From positions 1 through 14,824 of the forward strand of contig CAMLDH010000068.1 in NCBI GenBank assembly GCA_946478765.1: a stretch of DNA of 14,824 nt. The letters run 5' to 3'. Source of the DNA: an uncultured Oxalobacteraceae bacterium. Its GTDB lineage: Bacteria; Pseudomonadota; Gammaproteobacteria; Burkholderiales; Burkholderiaceae. Made by a program: the position numbers and the translations under genes. Numbering within the stretch: position 1 is the stretch's first letter; the number at the start of each line of letters is the position of its first letter. The notes beneath the pieces are model-generated. The model was not told the DNA's origin. It did no database searches and saw only the letters and a list, made by a program, of their open reading frames with translations. Positions 8,769 through 14,824 of this stretch are shown piece after piece.

Positions 8769-8774
8769 GCGGCC

Positions 8775-8935
8775 CAGTCACCTTCGACATATGATCTGCG
8801 CCAACAAGCGCGAAAATAGACCGCAAATAGTAATGACAAGTTGAAACAATAGGCGCCGCGTATAAGCGCGCCCACCTCTCTAGGCGAGATTGAACAGTAT
8901 TTGCATGCGCGTACCAACGCTGCTACGCGCTTTTT
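8775..8935 (+). ncRNA. Candidate small RNA, overlapping the 3' end of the BON lipoprotein gene in antisense
   Basis: This stretch has no convincing coding sequence. It is bounded by a possible sigma70 promoter and a GC-rich hairpin with five T on the plus strand. Internally, GGCGC/GCGCC around 8851-8873 and CTC/GAG around 8877-8887 could form further stems. Its last 13 bases are antisense to the end of the lipoprotein gene. No known RNA family was recognised, so this is a structural guess. Confidence 0.22.
8907..8935 (+). terminator. Plus-strand intrinsic terminator shape at the 3' end of the BON lipoprotein gene
   Basis: GCGCGTA (8907-8913) pairs perfectly with TACGCGC (8924-8930) around a 10-base loop, followed by TTTTT (8931-8935) on the plus strand. 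On the minus strand the same hairpin lies right at the lipoprotein stop codon but is not followed by a T-run. The good orientation is therefore opposite to the annotated gene. It could still act as a weak or Rho-assisted 3' end for the lipoprotein transcript. Confidence 0.45.
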
Positions 8936-9486
8936 ATCGACAACTTGTTTTGCACGCCTTTGACACCGTCCACATTGCGCGCAATATTCATTGCCCGATC
9001 GATTTGTTTCTGGTCGCGTACAAACCCGCTCAGCATGACCTCGCCCTTTTGCGTCTCGACAGAAATATCGGTGCTCTTAACCTCCGGATCAGCCAGCAGC
9101 GCGGCCTTCACCTTGGTGGTAATGACACTATCGGCGACAACGGCGCCGGCCTTGCCTGTTGCGCTGCTGCCCGATGTGCCGGCGCTCCCACCTGTTGCAC
9201 CTGACGATTCTGAAGAACCGGTGGCGCCGGTCGCACCGGAAGATTTCGAGGATTCCGATGTGCCGGGCGTGGCCGCCGTGCCAGTGCCGGATGCCGTGCT
9301 GCCGGTAGTCCCAGTCCCTGTGCTACCCGTGGTTCCGGAAGACGACGTGGTCCCCGTTGCATTACTCGTGTCCGCGCCGGACGAGGCTTGGTTCGACTGT
9401 GATGCCGGGCGATTGCAGCCGGTAGCAAAGGCCGCCAGTAGCATCGTAACAAGCATGATCCTGTAAGTACTTGGTATGAGATTCAT
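8923..9486 (-). CDS. BON-domain lipoprotein with Ser/Thr/Gly-rich linker
   Basis: The 187-residue protein starts MNLIPSTYRIMLVTMLLAA and has a lipobox ending ATGC, giving lipidated Cys24. The residue after Cys is Asn, so outer-membrane sorting is likely. Residues about 27-112 are a low-complexity Ser/Thr/Gly/Ala stretch. The last 70 form one BON domain (VITTKVKAALLADPEVKSTD, then VMLSGFVRDQKQIDRAMNIA). BON domains, as in OsmY, are periplasmic or membrane-associated and linked to osmotic and envelope stress. The frame extends to 9558, but ATG 9486 has AAAGGAA 9 bases upstream and gives a clean signal peptide. It is the last of three lipoprotein genes on this strand, 115 bases after the previous one. 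Confidence 0.9.
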   Translation of the reverse strand: MNLIPSTYRIMLVTMLLAAFATGCNRPASQSNQASSGADTSNATGTTSSSGTTGSTGTGTTGSTASGTGTAATPGTSESSKSSGATGATGSSESSGATGGSAGTSGSSATGKAGAVVADSVITTKVKAALLADPEVKSTDISVETQKGEVMLSGFVRDQKQIDRAMNIARNVDGVKGVQNKLSIKSA

Positions 9487-9601
9487 ATGCCTATTCCTTT
9501 CCGTAACAATAGAAGCCATCGCATTCTCTGCGATAGCATCCTGGTACCGCTCATTCATTTCACAACTTTATGTGTTTGAGCGGCAATTGCAAAAACCCAG
9601 C

Positions 9602-9823
9602 TTACCTCGATGTTCCCGAACCGGAAGTGCCTGAACCGGAGGTGCCGCCCCCCGAACTGCCGCTACCAGTCGCTCCGGTACCCGAACTGCTCGATGTGTC
9701 GGCGCCAGTGCTGCCGGACGATTGTGCGCCGCCGGGAGATTGGCGGTTGCAGCCGCCGGTGAAAACGGCACTCAACAGAACAGCGGCAAGTGCAACTTTG
9801 GAAGTCTTTGATACGGTTTTCAT
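9602..9823 (-). CDS. Small Ser/Gly-rich lipoprotein
   Basis: The 73-residue protein begins MKTVSKTSKVALAAVLLSAV with lipobox FTGGC, Cys25 being the lipidation site. After NRQSPG only a Ser/Gly/Thr tail follows, ending in three SGSGT-type repeats. No folded domain is visible. ATG 9823 is chosen because AAGGAG lies 9 bases upstream and the signal peptide then starts with Lys-rich residues; the frame itself opens further upstream at 9871. The signal peptide and CNRxS junction match those of the BON lipoprotein. It may be a relative that lost the BON domain, or it may be a short surface lipoprotein in its own right. Function unknown. Confidence 0.75.
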   Translation of the reverse strand: MKTVSKTSKVALAAVLLSAVFTGGCNRQSPGGAQSSGSTGADTSSSSGTGATGSGSSGGGTSGSGTSGSGTSR

Positions 9824-9935
9824 CGATGATGCTCCTTCACATGACATAAAGACCGTCGCATTGCCGGCCATGAAATTTGCATGTCGTCGATTGACTTCAT
9901 GCCCCCGCTTCTTGCTGCGTACAAATTCAATTCAA

Positions 9936-10415
9936 TTACTTCGTTCCACTGCCGGATGTCGAGCTACCCGAAGTCGACGGCGTTGTGCCTGGCATACTGC
10001 TCGTGCCGGATGTGCCCGATGTATCGGCACCGGATGTGCCGGATGTGCCTGGTCCGGTCGTTGTGCTGCCGGCGGCGCCTCCTGTTGCGCCTGGCGTAGC
10101 GGGAGTGGTGCCGGTAGAGGGGCTAGGCGTACTACTACCAGAAGAAGGCGCACTAGAAGAAGGCGCACTACTTGGCGCACTCGATCCGGCCGCACCTGCA
10201 CCGGTTGTGCCGGAGGTATCGGGGCTAGTACTGCCGCTGGTACCGGGTGTCGTGGTTGTACCCGGTGTCGTGGTCGTGGAAGAACTTCCGGTGCTCGGGG
10301 AACTTGTTGCCCCACCGCCTTGCTCCGTTGCAGAGCGTCGTTCACAGCCTGCCAAGGCGAGACTGACCAAGGCCGCCGCCAGAACAATTTTTGAGACATT
10401 CATTGTTGCGTTCAT
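9936..10415 (-). CDS. Low-complexity Ser/Thr/Pro/Gly-rich lipoprotein
   Basis: The 159-residue protein has the signal peptide MNATMNVSKIVLAAALVSLA with lipobox ALAGC (Cys24) followed by Glu-Arg-Arg. The rest is almost entirely Ser, Thr, Gly, Pro and Ala in short degenerate repeats (TTTTPGT, SSAPSS, TSGTSG). No folded domain is recognisable. Such tails are usually disordered spacers or possible glycosylation targets. ATG 10415 has AAAGGTAA about 7 bases upstream; ATG 10403 (MNVSK) is the alternative. It is the first of three lipoprotein genes, with a sigma54-like -24/-12 motif about 100 bases upstream. The tail has no cysteine. Confidence 0.75.
   Translation of the reverse strand: MNATMNVSKIVLAAALVSLALAGCERRSATEQGGGATSSPSTGSSSTTTTPGTTTTPGTSGSTSPDTSGTTGAGAAGSSAPSSAPSSSAPSSGSSTPSPSTGTTPATPGATGGAAGSTTTGPGTSGTSGADTSGTSGTSSMPGTTPSTSGSSTSGSGTK
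10140..10169. repeat. Perfect 15-bp tandem duplication inside the lipoprotein gene
   Basis: AGAAGAAGGCGCACT is present twice head to tail and encodes the repeated SSAPS part of the tail. A diverged 18-base tandem repeat near 10246-10281 encodes TTTTPG twice. Because the units are multiples of three, slippage would change tail length without breaking the frame. Confidence 0.7.
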
Positions 10416-10512
10416 TGCGTTACCTTTCAATTGAATTAACACTTTCATCCATATTGACTGTGTTGGGTACAGTTGGTTTCGTAAATCTTTGCCAATTCCG
10501 TTTTCACCGAAA

Positions 10513-10528
10513 CGCAGATTCCATGCCA
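10513..10528 (-). promoter_or_regulatory. Possible sigma54 (-24/-12) promoter for the lipoprotein genes
   Basis: Read on the minus strand, TGGCATGGAATCTGCG has the invariant GG and GC separated by exactly 10 bases and matches most of TGGCACGNNNNTTGCA. It points at the lipoprotein gene starting at 10415, predicting a leader of about 85 bases. A sigma54 activator gene lies divergently on the other side. The -12 element is not perfect (CTGC for TTGC). Confidence 0.45.
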
Positions 10529-10549
10529 AGACACAGTCAACAACTGCTA

Positions 10550-10565
10550 GAAGAATGAATTCTTC
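10550..10565. promoter_or_regulatory. 16-bp palindrome, possible activator binding site
   Basis: GAAGAATGAATTCTTC consists of two perfect 7-base inverted halves separated by GA. It lies 22 bases upstream of the sigma54-like -24 element, closer than most enhancer sites. Binding by the Fis-type HTH of the adjacent activator is an inference from position and symmetry only. Confidence 0.35.
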
Positions 10566-10932
10566 GATGTTCTTTCATTCAAGCAATAAGGTCTCCTCAT
10601 GACGCAAAATCCGGAGACGAAAAGGTATCGCCATTCTGTAGGCGAATACCATGCCCACAAATACCTATGGGGCACCGATACAACTCCACCGTTGTCCAGA
10701 TGAAAGCCGGGATCGGTATCAAGTGCGGAAATATTTCCCTCCTGCAGCTCCGCAAAAAAGAGGGCCGAAATTTTCCATATACGCGTAAAATTTACTGTCC
10801 ATAGATTGAATTTTCGCAAGCCTTCCCCTCTTTGGTGATGTAAAACTTAAGCGATACCATTCCCATGACCTCCCCGCACATCGAGACGGTCAAACCCGGC
10901 AAAACGCCCCGAGCGAAACGAGGCGATTCAAT

Positions 10933-11883
10933 ATGGTTCTAGAGAAAGTCCTGAAGCGCTTCGGCCTGCTATATGGCTCTTCGCCTGCAATGGAGCGTCT
11001 TTATCAGCAAATCGAAAAGGTTGCCGTCACGGACGCCACCGTGTTGCTGGTGGGAGAAAGCGGCACCGGCAAGGAATTGATCGCACAAACCATTCATCAA
11101 CTCAGTCAACGCAACGGTCATCATTTTAATGCCGTCAATTGCGGCGCCATTCCCGCGCATCTGATCGAAGCGGCCTTGTTCGGTCATGAAAAAGGCAGCT
11201 TCACCGGTGCAGCGCGTCAGCATGCCGGGTACTTCGAGCATGCATCGCGCGGCACGCTGTTTCTCGATGAAATCACCGAGATGCCGACCGACATGCAGGT
11301 CAAGCTGTTGCGCGTGCTGGAGTCAGGTCGCTTCCTGCGCGTCGGCGGCGATGACGAAGTGAAGGTGGATGTGCGCTTGATCGCCGCGACCAATCGCGAT
11401 CTGGACAGCGCTGTCAGGCAAGGCAGTCTGCGTTCGGATTTGATGTACCGGCTGGCCGTGTTCCCGATCCGCGTTCCGCCCTTACGCGAACGCAATGGCG
11501 ATGTGGAGTTGCTGGCGTATTACTTCCTGCAGGTGCTGAATGCAAAAGAAAAAACACAGAAAATATTTTCCCGTCGCTCACTGGAAATCATCCGCACCTA
11601 CTCATGGCCCGGCAATGTCAGGGAATTGAAAAACGTCGTGCAGCGCGCCTTCATTCTTTCGACCGATACCCTGGTCATCGATGAATACCTGCCCGACCTG
11701 TCGTCACGCAAGCCGGCCGTGCGCGAAGGCTGTCTGAATTTTTTTGTCGGCACGCCGTTAGCCGAAGCGCAACGGGAAATCATTCTGGCGACACTCAAGC
11801 ATTTTGGCGGCAACAAACGCCTGACAGCCGAAACGTTGGGGATCAGCCTGAAGACTTTATACAATCGGCTGAAAGAATATTAA
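10933..11883 (+). CDS. PspF-type sigma54 transcriptional activator without receiver domain
   Basis: The 316-residue protein starts almost directly with the sigma54-interaction AAA+ domain: Walker A GESGTGKE 41-48, contact loop GSFTGA 88-93, Walker B TLFLDE 108-113, arginine-finger region LMYRLAVFPIRVPPLRER, and [10 protein letters not shown] Fis-type helix-turn-helix ([19 protein letters not shown]) ends the protein. There is no N-terminal regulatory domain, as in PspF, so its activity must be controlled by another protein or by expression. ATG 10933 has GAGG about 9 bases upstream; no ATG lies upstream in frame before a stop. Its AAA+ and HTH closely resemble the response regulator at 6988-8391, suggesting a duplicate that lost the receiver. 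It ends two residues after the HTH, where its stop overlaps that of the convergent SDR gene. Confidence 0.92.
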   Translation: MVLEKVLKRFGLLYGSSPAMERLYQQIEKVAVTDATVLLVGESGTGKELIAQTIHQLSQRNGHHFNAVNCGAIPAHLIEAALFGHEKGSFTGAARQHAGYFEHASRGTLFLDEITEMPTDMQVKLLRVLESGRFLRVGGDDEVKVDVRLIAATNRDLDSAVRQGSLRSDLMYRLAVFPIRVPPLRERNGDVELLAYYFLQVLNAKEKTQKIFSRRSLEIIRTYSWPGNVRELKNVVQRAFILSTDTLVIDEYLPDLSSRKPAVREGCLNFFVGTPLAEAQREIILATLKHFGGNKRLTAETLGISLKTLYNRLKEY

Positions 11884-12743
11884 CCGTTAATGATTTCCCC
11901 GCCATTCGGATGCAACACCTGACCCGACATGTAGGAAGAATCGGCGCATGCCAGAAACACATAGCATGGTGCAATTTCATCCGGTTGACCGGCCCGTTCC
12001 AGAGGCACGTCCGTGCCAAAGTGCGCGACTTGTTCTGCAGAAAAGCTGGCCGGTATCAACGGCGTCCATACCGGACCTGGCGCAACCGCATTGACATGGA
12101 TTTTCCGTGCGGCCAGTTGCTGCGACAATGATCGCGTGAATGCGACAATCGCGCCTTTGGTCGCGGCATAATCGATCAGATGGGAACTGCCGCGATACGC
12201 GGTCACCGACGCGGTATTGATGATGCGCGCACCTTCCTTCAGATGCGGCAGCGCCGCTGTGACGGTGTGGAACATTGCAAATATATTGGTGCGAAAGGTG
12301 CGCTCCAACTGCTCTTCGCTGATGTCTTCAATGCGCTGTTGCGGATGCTGTTCGCCTGCATTGTTGACCAGCACATCAAGCCGCCCGAGATCGGACACCG
12401 TCGAATGGACAATCTGCCGGCAAAACTTCGCGTCGCCGATATCGCCTGCCATTGCAATGCAGCGGCGCCCCGCTTGCTCGACCAGCTTCCGCGTTTCTTC
12501 CGCATCCTCATGTTCATCAAAATAAGTAATGGCAACATCCGCGCCTTCCTTTGCAAATGCGATGGCCACCGCTTTTCCTATGCCGCTGTCGCCGCCCGTA
12601 ATCAATGCCACCCTGCCTTCCAGTTTTCCGCACGGCGTGTAATTGCGCGCGCTGGATTCCGGACGCGGGTTCATGGCCGCCTCGCGACCGGGTTGATGGT
12701 CCTGATGCTGCGGCGGAAATGCTTCTTTGTCTTGATTGCTCAT
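11880..12743 (-). CDS. YghA-like short-chain dehydrogenase/reductase (SDR)
   Basis: An NAD(P)-dependent oxidoreductase of the classical SDR fold, 287 residues. The cofactor motif is TGGDSGIG (49-56), then NNAG, catalytic Ser179, Tyr192 and Lys196 (YAATK), and PGPVWTPL. The N-terminal 40 residues (FPPQHQDHQPGREAAMNPRP) are typical of the YghA/YdaD/YhxC subgroup, which is often tied to general stress; the natural substrate is unknown. The frame opens earlier, at 12794, but ATG 12743 has GGAG 8 bases upstream and matches the family start. It is monocistronic, with an intrinsic terminator for the preceding genes just upstream. Its TAA stop overlaps the TAA of the convergent activator gene in the four bases TTAA. 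Confidence 0.93.
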   Translation of the reverse strand: MSNQDKEAFPPQHQDHQPGREAAMNPRPESSARNYTPCGKLEGRVALITGGDSGIGKAVAIAFAKEGADVAITYFDEHEDAEETRKLVEQAGRRCIAMAGDIGDAKFCRQIVHSTVSDLGRLDVLVNNAGEQHPQQRIEDISEEQLERTFRTNIFAMFHTVTAALPHLKEGARIINTASVTAYRGSSHLIDYAATKGAIVAFTRSLSQQLAARKIHVNAVAPGPVWTPLIPASFSAEQVAHFGTDVPLERAGQPDEIAPCYVFLACADSSYMSGQVLHPNGGEIING

Positions 12744-12812
12744 ATGGTTTCTCCTGCTAGTTTCATCCTGTTCGCGGCCAGTGGCGACATCCATGAGATG
12801 GAAATGACACCT

Positions 12813-12849
12813 AAAAAAAATGAGCTGGCCAGAAAACGCCGGTCAGCTC
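12813..12849 (-). terminator. Rho-independent terminator of the DUF4383/Lys-rich gene pair
   Basis: On the minus strand, GAGCTGACC pairs with GGCCAGCTC (9 pairs, one G-T) around a 10-base loop, and ATTTTTTTT follows directly. It begins 14 bases after the stop codon of the Lys-rich small protein. Confidence 0.85.
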
Positions 12850-12862
12850 AATATTTCAACAT

Positions 12863-13057
12863 TTATTTCTTCGCGCTTTTTTGTTGCGATCTGCTTTTTC
12901 CCGCTTTCTTTAGCGAAATCGCCACCGCCTGCCGCACTGCCTTTTGCTTTGTTCTCGGGTGGCTCTTTCCGATCGCCCCCTCTTTTTCCCATTCGTGCAC
13001 CAGCATTGCAATATTCTCGCTTACCGCCTTGCGGCTTTTCCCTTTGTTCAGCGGCAT
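12863..13057 (-). CDS. Small Lys-rich basic protein of the KGKS/QAVAI type
   Basis: This 64-residue, strongly basic protein begins MPLNKGKSRKAVSENIAMLV and contains KQKAVRQAVAISLKKAGKS. The layout (KGKS, then SENI, then QAVAI) resembles small proteins often annotated as hypothetical or DUF6496-like; the family name is from memory and uncertain. No catalytic motif is visible, and nucleic-acid binding would fit the charge. The start is secure: GGAAGGAGG lies 7 to 8 bases upstream of ATG 13057, a near-perfect Shine-Dalgarno that suggests strong translation. That site is made by the last codons of the DUF4383-like gene, so the two are translationally linked. An intrinsic terminator follows. Confidence 0.8.
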   Translation of the reverse strand: MPLNKGKSRKAVSENIAMLVHEWEKEGAIGKSHPRTKQKAVRQAVAISLKKAGKSRSQQKSAKK

Positions 13058-13063
13058 AGCGTA

Positions 13064-13513
13064 TTACCTCCTTCCGTGCGACGGTTCGCCATGTTCGCCG
13101 GTGCGCTGTACGGCGCCGGCAAAGAATCCGAAGTACGCTGCCACAGCCGCGGTAATCGCATGCAGCCATACATCATGCCCATGCAACGGAAGCAGACCGA
13201 ATACCGTATTCAGACCGCCGCCAATCAAACCCATGATGGTTAATATGCCGTAAATGATAGCGATCGACTTTGCATAGAGCGTTGCGCGACCGATTGCATT
13301 GGCCGCAATCACGCCCCATATCCCAATCGCCAGATGAAACAGTGTATGCAAAATATTGACTGGGAAAAGTCCCAGCAGATAGCCGTATAACGTAGTTACA
13401 CGGATGCCCGGCACATCGGCTGGCGGACCGGACAGGAGCGGCGGGAAAAATCCTGCCACGCCGACGATGATATAAATAATGCCCAGCACGAGAGCGAATC
13501 GACGTACATTCAT
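13064..13513 (-). CDS. DUF4383-like four-helix membrane protein
   Basis: The 149-residue protein has four hydrophobic segments, about 5-26, 47-78, 86-110 and 120-140, separated by short loops and ending in a polar tail (GEHGEPSHGRR). The pattern (ALVLGIIYIIVGVAGFFP, then NILHTLFHLAIGIWGVIAA) matches DUF4383, inner-membrane proteins of unknown function. ATG 13513 is preferred over the first possible ATG at 13546 because AGAGGT lies 6 to 8 bases upstream and hydrophobicity begins there. Its stop TAA is fused to the Shine-Dalgarno of the next gene, which starts 6 bases later. A probable extended -10 promoter lies about 50 bases upstream. Confidence 0.88.
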   Translation of the reverse strand: MNVRRFALVLGIIYIIVGVAGFFPPLLSGPPADVPGIRVTTLYGYLLGLFPVNILHTLFHLAIGIWGVIAANAIGRATLYAKSIAIIYGILTIMGLIGGGLNTVFGLLPLHGHDVWLHAITAAVAAYFGFFAGAVQRTGEHGEPSHGRR

Positions 13514-13559
13514 GATGAACCTCTTGAAGACGATAATCAGGCACATCGTTTCAGCAGTT

Positions 13560-13568
13560 TTTATACCA
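13560..13568 (-). promoter_or_regulatory. Extended -10 promoter element for the DUF4383-like operon
   Basis: On the minus strand TGGTATAAA combines the extended TGn with a TATAAA hexamer (5 of 6). There is no good -35 at the usual distance, as expected for extended -10 promoters. It is about 47 bases upstream of the ATG. Confidence 0.4.
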
Positions 13569-13630
13569 TCGATGAAGCGAGGCGAATCAGACCGGGGATT
13601 AGATTAGGTAAGCGGCAATGCGCTTGATAG

Positions 13631-13668
13631 AAATTACACGGTCACGGTGAAATTTACGCGTTGCGTAA
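13631..13668. promoter_or_regulatory. 25-bp imperfect palindrome and adjoining short hairpin between dusA and the DUF4383-like gene
   Basis: Positions 13631-13655 read AAATT-CAC-GT around a central AC, with 10 of 12 positions symmetric. TTACGC/GCGTAA (13654-13668, 3-base loop) directly adjoins and, on the minus strand, begins 3 bases after the dusA stop. Either may end the dusA transcript, although no long T-run follows. The larger palindrome could instead be an operator for the downstream operon. Confidence 0.35.
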
Positions 13669-13670
13669 CA

Positions 13671-14684
13671 TCACGCCGCCAGCAGGTGCATGCGCGCTGC
13701 CGCTTCCAACAGCAACGCGGGATCGCCGCTCGCCAATTTCTTCGTGTCCGACAGTGTCTGGCGGAACGCACGCGCGCCCGGCATGCCGGCCATCAAACCC
13801 AGCATGTGGCGCGTAATGCTGTTGAGCCGCAAACCGCCGCCGCCCGTGCTGTTGCCATGCAGCGCAAGTTGGGTGCCGATGTAGGGCAGCATCGCCTGCA
13901 GCACCTCGGCGCGCGATTTGATCGGCGCATCGTCACCGTAATAGCGCGCATCGAACGAGGCCATCAGATACGGATTGTGATACGTCTCGCGCCCGAGCAT
14001 GACGCCATCGACATGCTGCAGGTGGGTATCGATTTCCGCCGTCGTCTTGATGCCGCCATTGATGATGATTTCCAATTGTGGAAAGTCGCGCTTGAGCTGG
14101 TACGCGAAGTCGTAACGCAACGGTGGAATCTCGCGGTTTTCCTTCGGGCTCAAGCCTTTCAGGATTGCATTGCGGGCATGCACGATAAACGTGGCGCAGC
14201 CGGCATCGGCGATAGTGCCGACAAAGTCGCGCACAAAGTCATAGGACTCCGCCTTGTCGATGCCGATCCGATGCTTGACCGTGACATCGATCGATACCGC
14301 GTCGCGCATCGCTTTAACGCAATCGGCCACCAGTTGCGGCTCCGCCATCAGACATGCGCCGAATGCGCCCTTTTGCACGCGCTCCGACGGGCAACCGCAA
14401 TTCAGGTTGATTTCATCGTAGCCCCATTGCTCGCCCAACTTTGCACTGTGCGCAAGGTCGGACGGCTCGCTGCCGCCCAGTTGCAACGCGACCGGATGCT
14501 CTTCCTCGCTGAAATCAAGATGGCGCGCAACATCGCCATGCAACAACGCGCCGGTCGTCACCATTTCGGTGTAGAGCCAGGTGTGACGCGTGATGTGGCG
14601 ATGGAACACGCGGCAATGCCGGTCGGTCCAGTCCATCATCGGGGCGACCGACAAGCGGCGCGATTGGTATTTGCTTGCTTTCAT
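13671..14684 (-). CDS. dusA: tRNA-dihydrouridine(20/20a) synthase
   Basis: An FMN enzyme that reduces uridine to dihydrouridine in the tRNA D-loop. The 337-residue protein has the DusA N-terminus (RRLSVAPMMDWTDRHCRVFH), the FMN/tRNA motifs TEMVTTGALLHG and VALQLGG, and the catalytic loop INLNCGCPS with active-site Cys98. VKHRIGID, FIVHARNAILKGLSPKENR, INGGI and VMLGR follow. RxxLKGLSPKENR-type residues are characteristic of the DusA subgroup. ATG 14684 gives the normal family start. Upstream, TATACT (14776-14771) is a possible -10, but no matching -35 was found. The gene stands alone; the DUF4383-like operon on the same strand starts 157 bases later with its own promoter element. Confidence 0.95.
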   Translation of the reverse strand: MKASKYQSRRLSVAPMMDWTDRHCRVFHRHITRHTWLYTEMVTTGALLHGDVARHLDFSEEEHPVALQLGGSEPSDLAHSAKLGEQWGYDEINLNCGCPSERVQKGAFGACLMAEPQLVADCVKAMRDAVSIDVTVKHRIGIDKAESYDFVRDFVGTIADAGCATFIVHARNAILKGLSPKENREIPPLRYDFAYQLKRDFPQLEIIINGGIKTTAEIDTHLQHVDGVMLGRETYHNPYLMASFDARYYGDDAPIKSRAEVLQAMLPYIGTQLALHGNSTGGGGLRLNSITRHMLGLMAGMPGARAFRQTLSDTKKLASGDPALLLEAAARMHLLAA

Positions 14685-14824
14685 TGAATGACGTTATTTG
14701 AATTCGAATTGTGCTGGCTTGACGTCCGCATCAAGGCATGAAAGGGCCCATGTTTGCAAACAGAAAACGAAGTATACGCAAGATCAGCGGCGGACACTGC
14801 CTCTTTATGACGACGCCTTGCCCT

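Larger units (their letters stand above)
10416..10932. other. Divergent intergenic region between lipoprotein and activator genes
   Basis: This 517-base region separates the minus-strand lipoproteins from the plus-strand activator. It contains the sigma54-like motif (10513-10528) and the 16-base palindrome (10550-10565). A 90-codon minus-strand frame at 10547-10819 has no ribosome site and no recognisable protein pattern. A 25-codon plus-strand frame at 10865-10942 overlaps the activator start and also lacks a ribosome site. I see no clear sigma70 promoter for the activator gene. Confidence 0.55.

Noticed and set aside
8945..10434. Plus-strand Pro/Val/Ala-rich frames opposite the lipoproteins
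   Set aside because: Minus-strand frames have signal peptides, lipoboxes and ribosome sites; the plus-strand frames are complements of Ser/Thr/Gly codons.
10547..10819. 90-codon minus-strand frame upstream of the lipoproteins
   Set aside because: No ribosome site, no recognisable domain, and it overlaps the probable control region.
10865..10942. 25-codon plus-strand leader frame overlapping the activator start
   Set aside because: It lacks a Shine-Dalgarno and any known leader-peptide pattern; the overlap could be chance.
13647..14687. Plus-strand open frame of 346 codons opposite dusA
   Set aside because: DusA is certain on the minus strand, so this is a mirror of its codon bias.
1..14824. 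tRNA or rRNA genes, or transposase genes
   Set aside because: No tRNA-like cloverleaf, rRNA segment or transposase frame was recognised by eye.

Overview
The window looks like chromosomal DNA of a beta-proteobacterium of the order Burkholderiales, probably Oxalobacteraceae (Herminiimonas/Collimonas/Janthinobacterium-like). This rests on moderately high GC, the codon style and the resemblance of the encoded proteins. No database search was possible, so the taxon is an inference.

Layout. (1) 1-3368, minus strand: one uninterrupted reading frame runs off the left edge. It joins a clan GH-A glycoside hydrolase, a TuaH-like glycosyltransferase and a UDP-galactopyranose-mutase-like FAD oxidoreductase. 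A good ribosome binding site and ATG lie inside it at the hydrolase/transferase junction. (2) 3992-6913, plus strand: galU (UDP-glucose pyrophosphorylase), followed 9 bases later by a soluble PAS-PAS hybrid histidine kinase. (3) 6988-8391, minus strand, tail-to-tail with the kinase: an NtrC/AtoC-class sigma54 response regulator. (4) 8392-8922: a gene-free stretch holding a 180-bp self-complementary MITE-like element and a possible small RNA ending in a plus-strand terminator. (5) 8923-10415, minus strand: three consecutive small lipoproteins with Ser/Thr/Gly-rich tails, the last with a BON domain. A sigma54-like promoter motif and a 16-bp palindrome lie upstream of the first. (6) 10933-11883, plus strand, divergent from the lipoproteins: a PspF-type sigma54 activator without receiver domain. 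(7) 11880-13513, minus strand: a YghA-like SDR oxidoreductase whose stop overlaps the activator's stop, then a DUF4383-like membrane protein with a small Lys-rich protein, closed by a clear intrinsic terminator. (8) 13671-14684, minus strand: dusA.

How it may fit together (inference). The fusion protein and GalU point to sugar-nucleotide and envelope polysaccharide metabolism. The kinase, the response regulator and the receiver-less activator point to sigma54 control. The lipoproteins with the sigma54-like motif and palindrome, opposite the activator gene, are a candidate target. The BON lipoprotein, the SDR, DUF4383 and the Lys-rich small protein resemble general or osmotic stress genes. The two items most worth following are the three-domain fusion and the activator/lipoprotein module.
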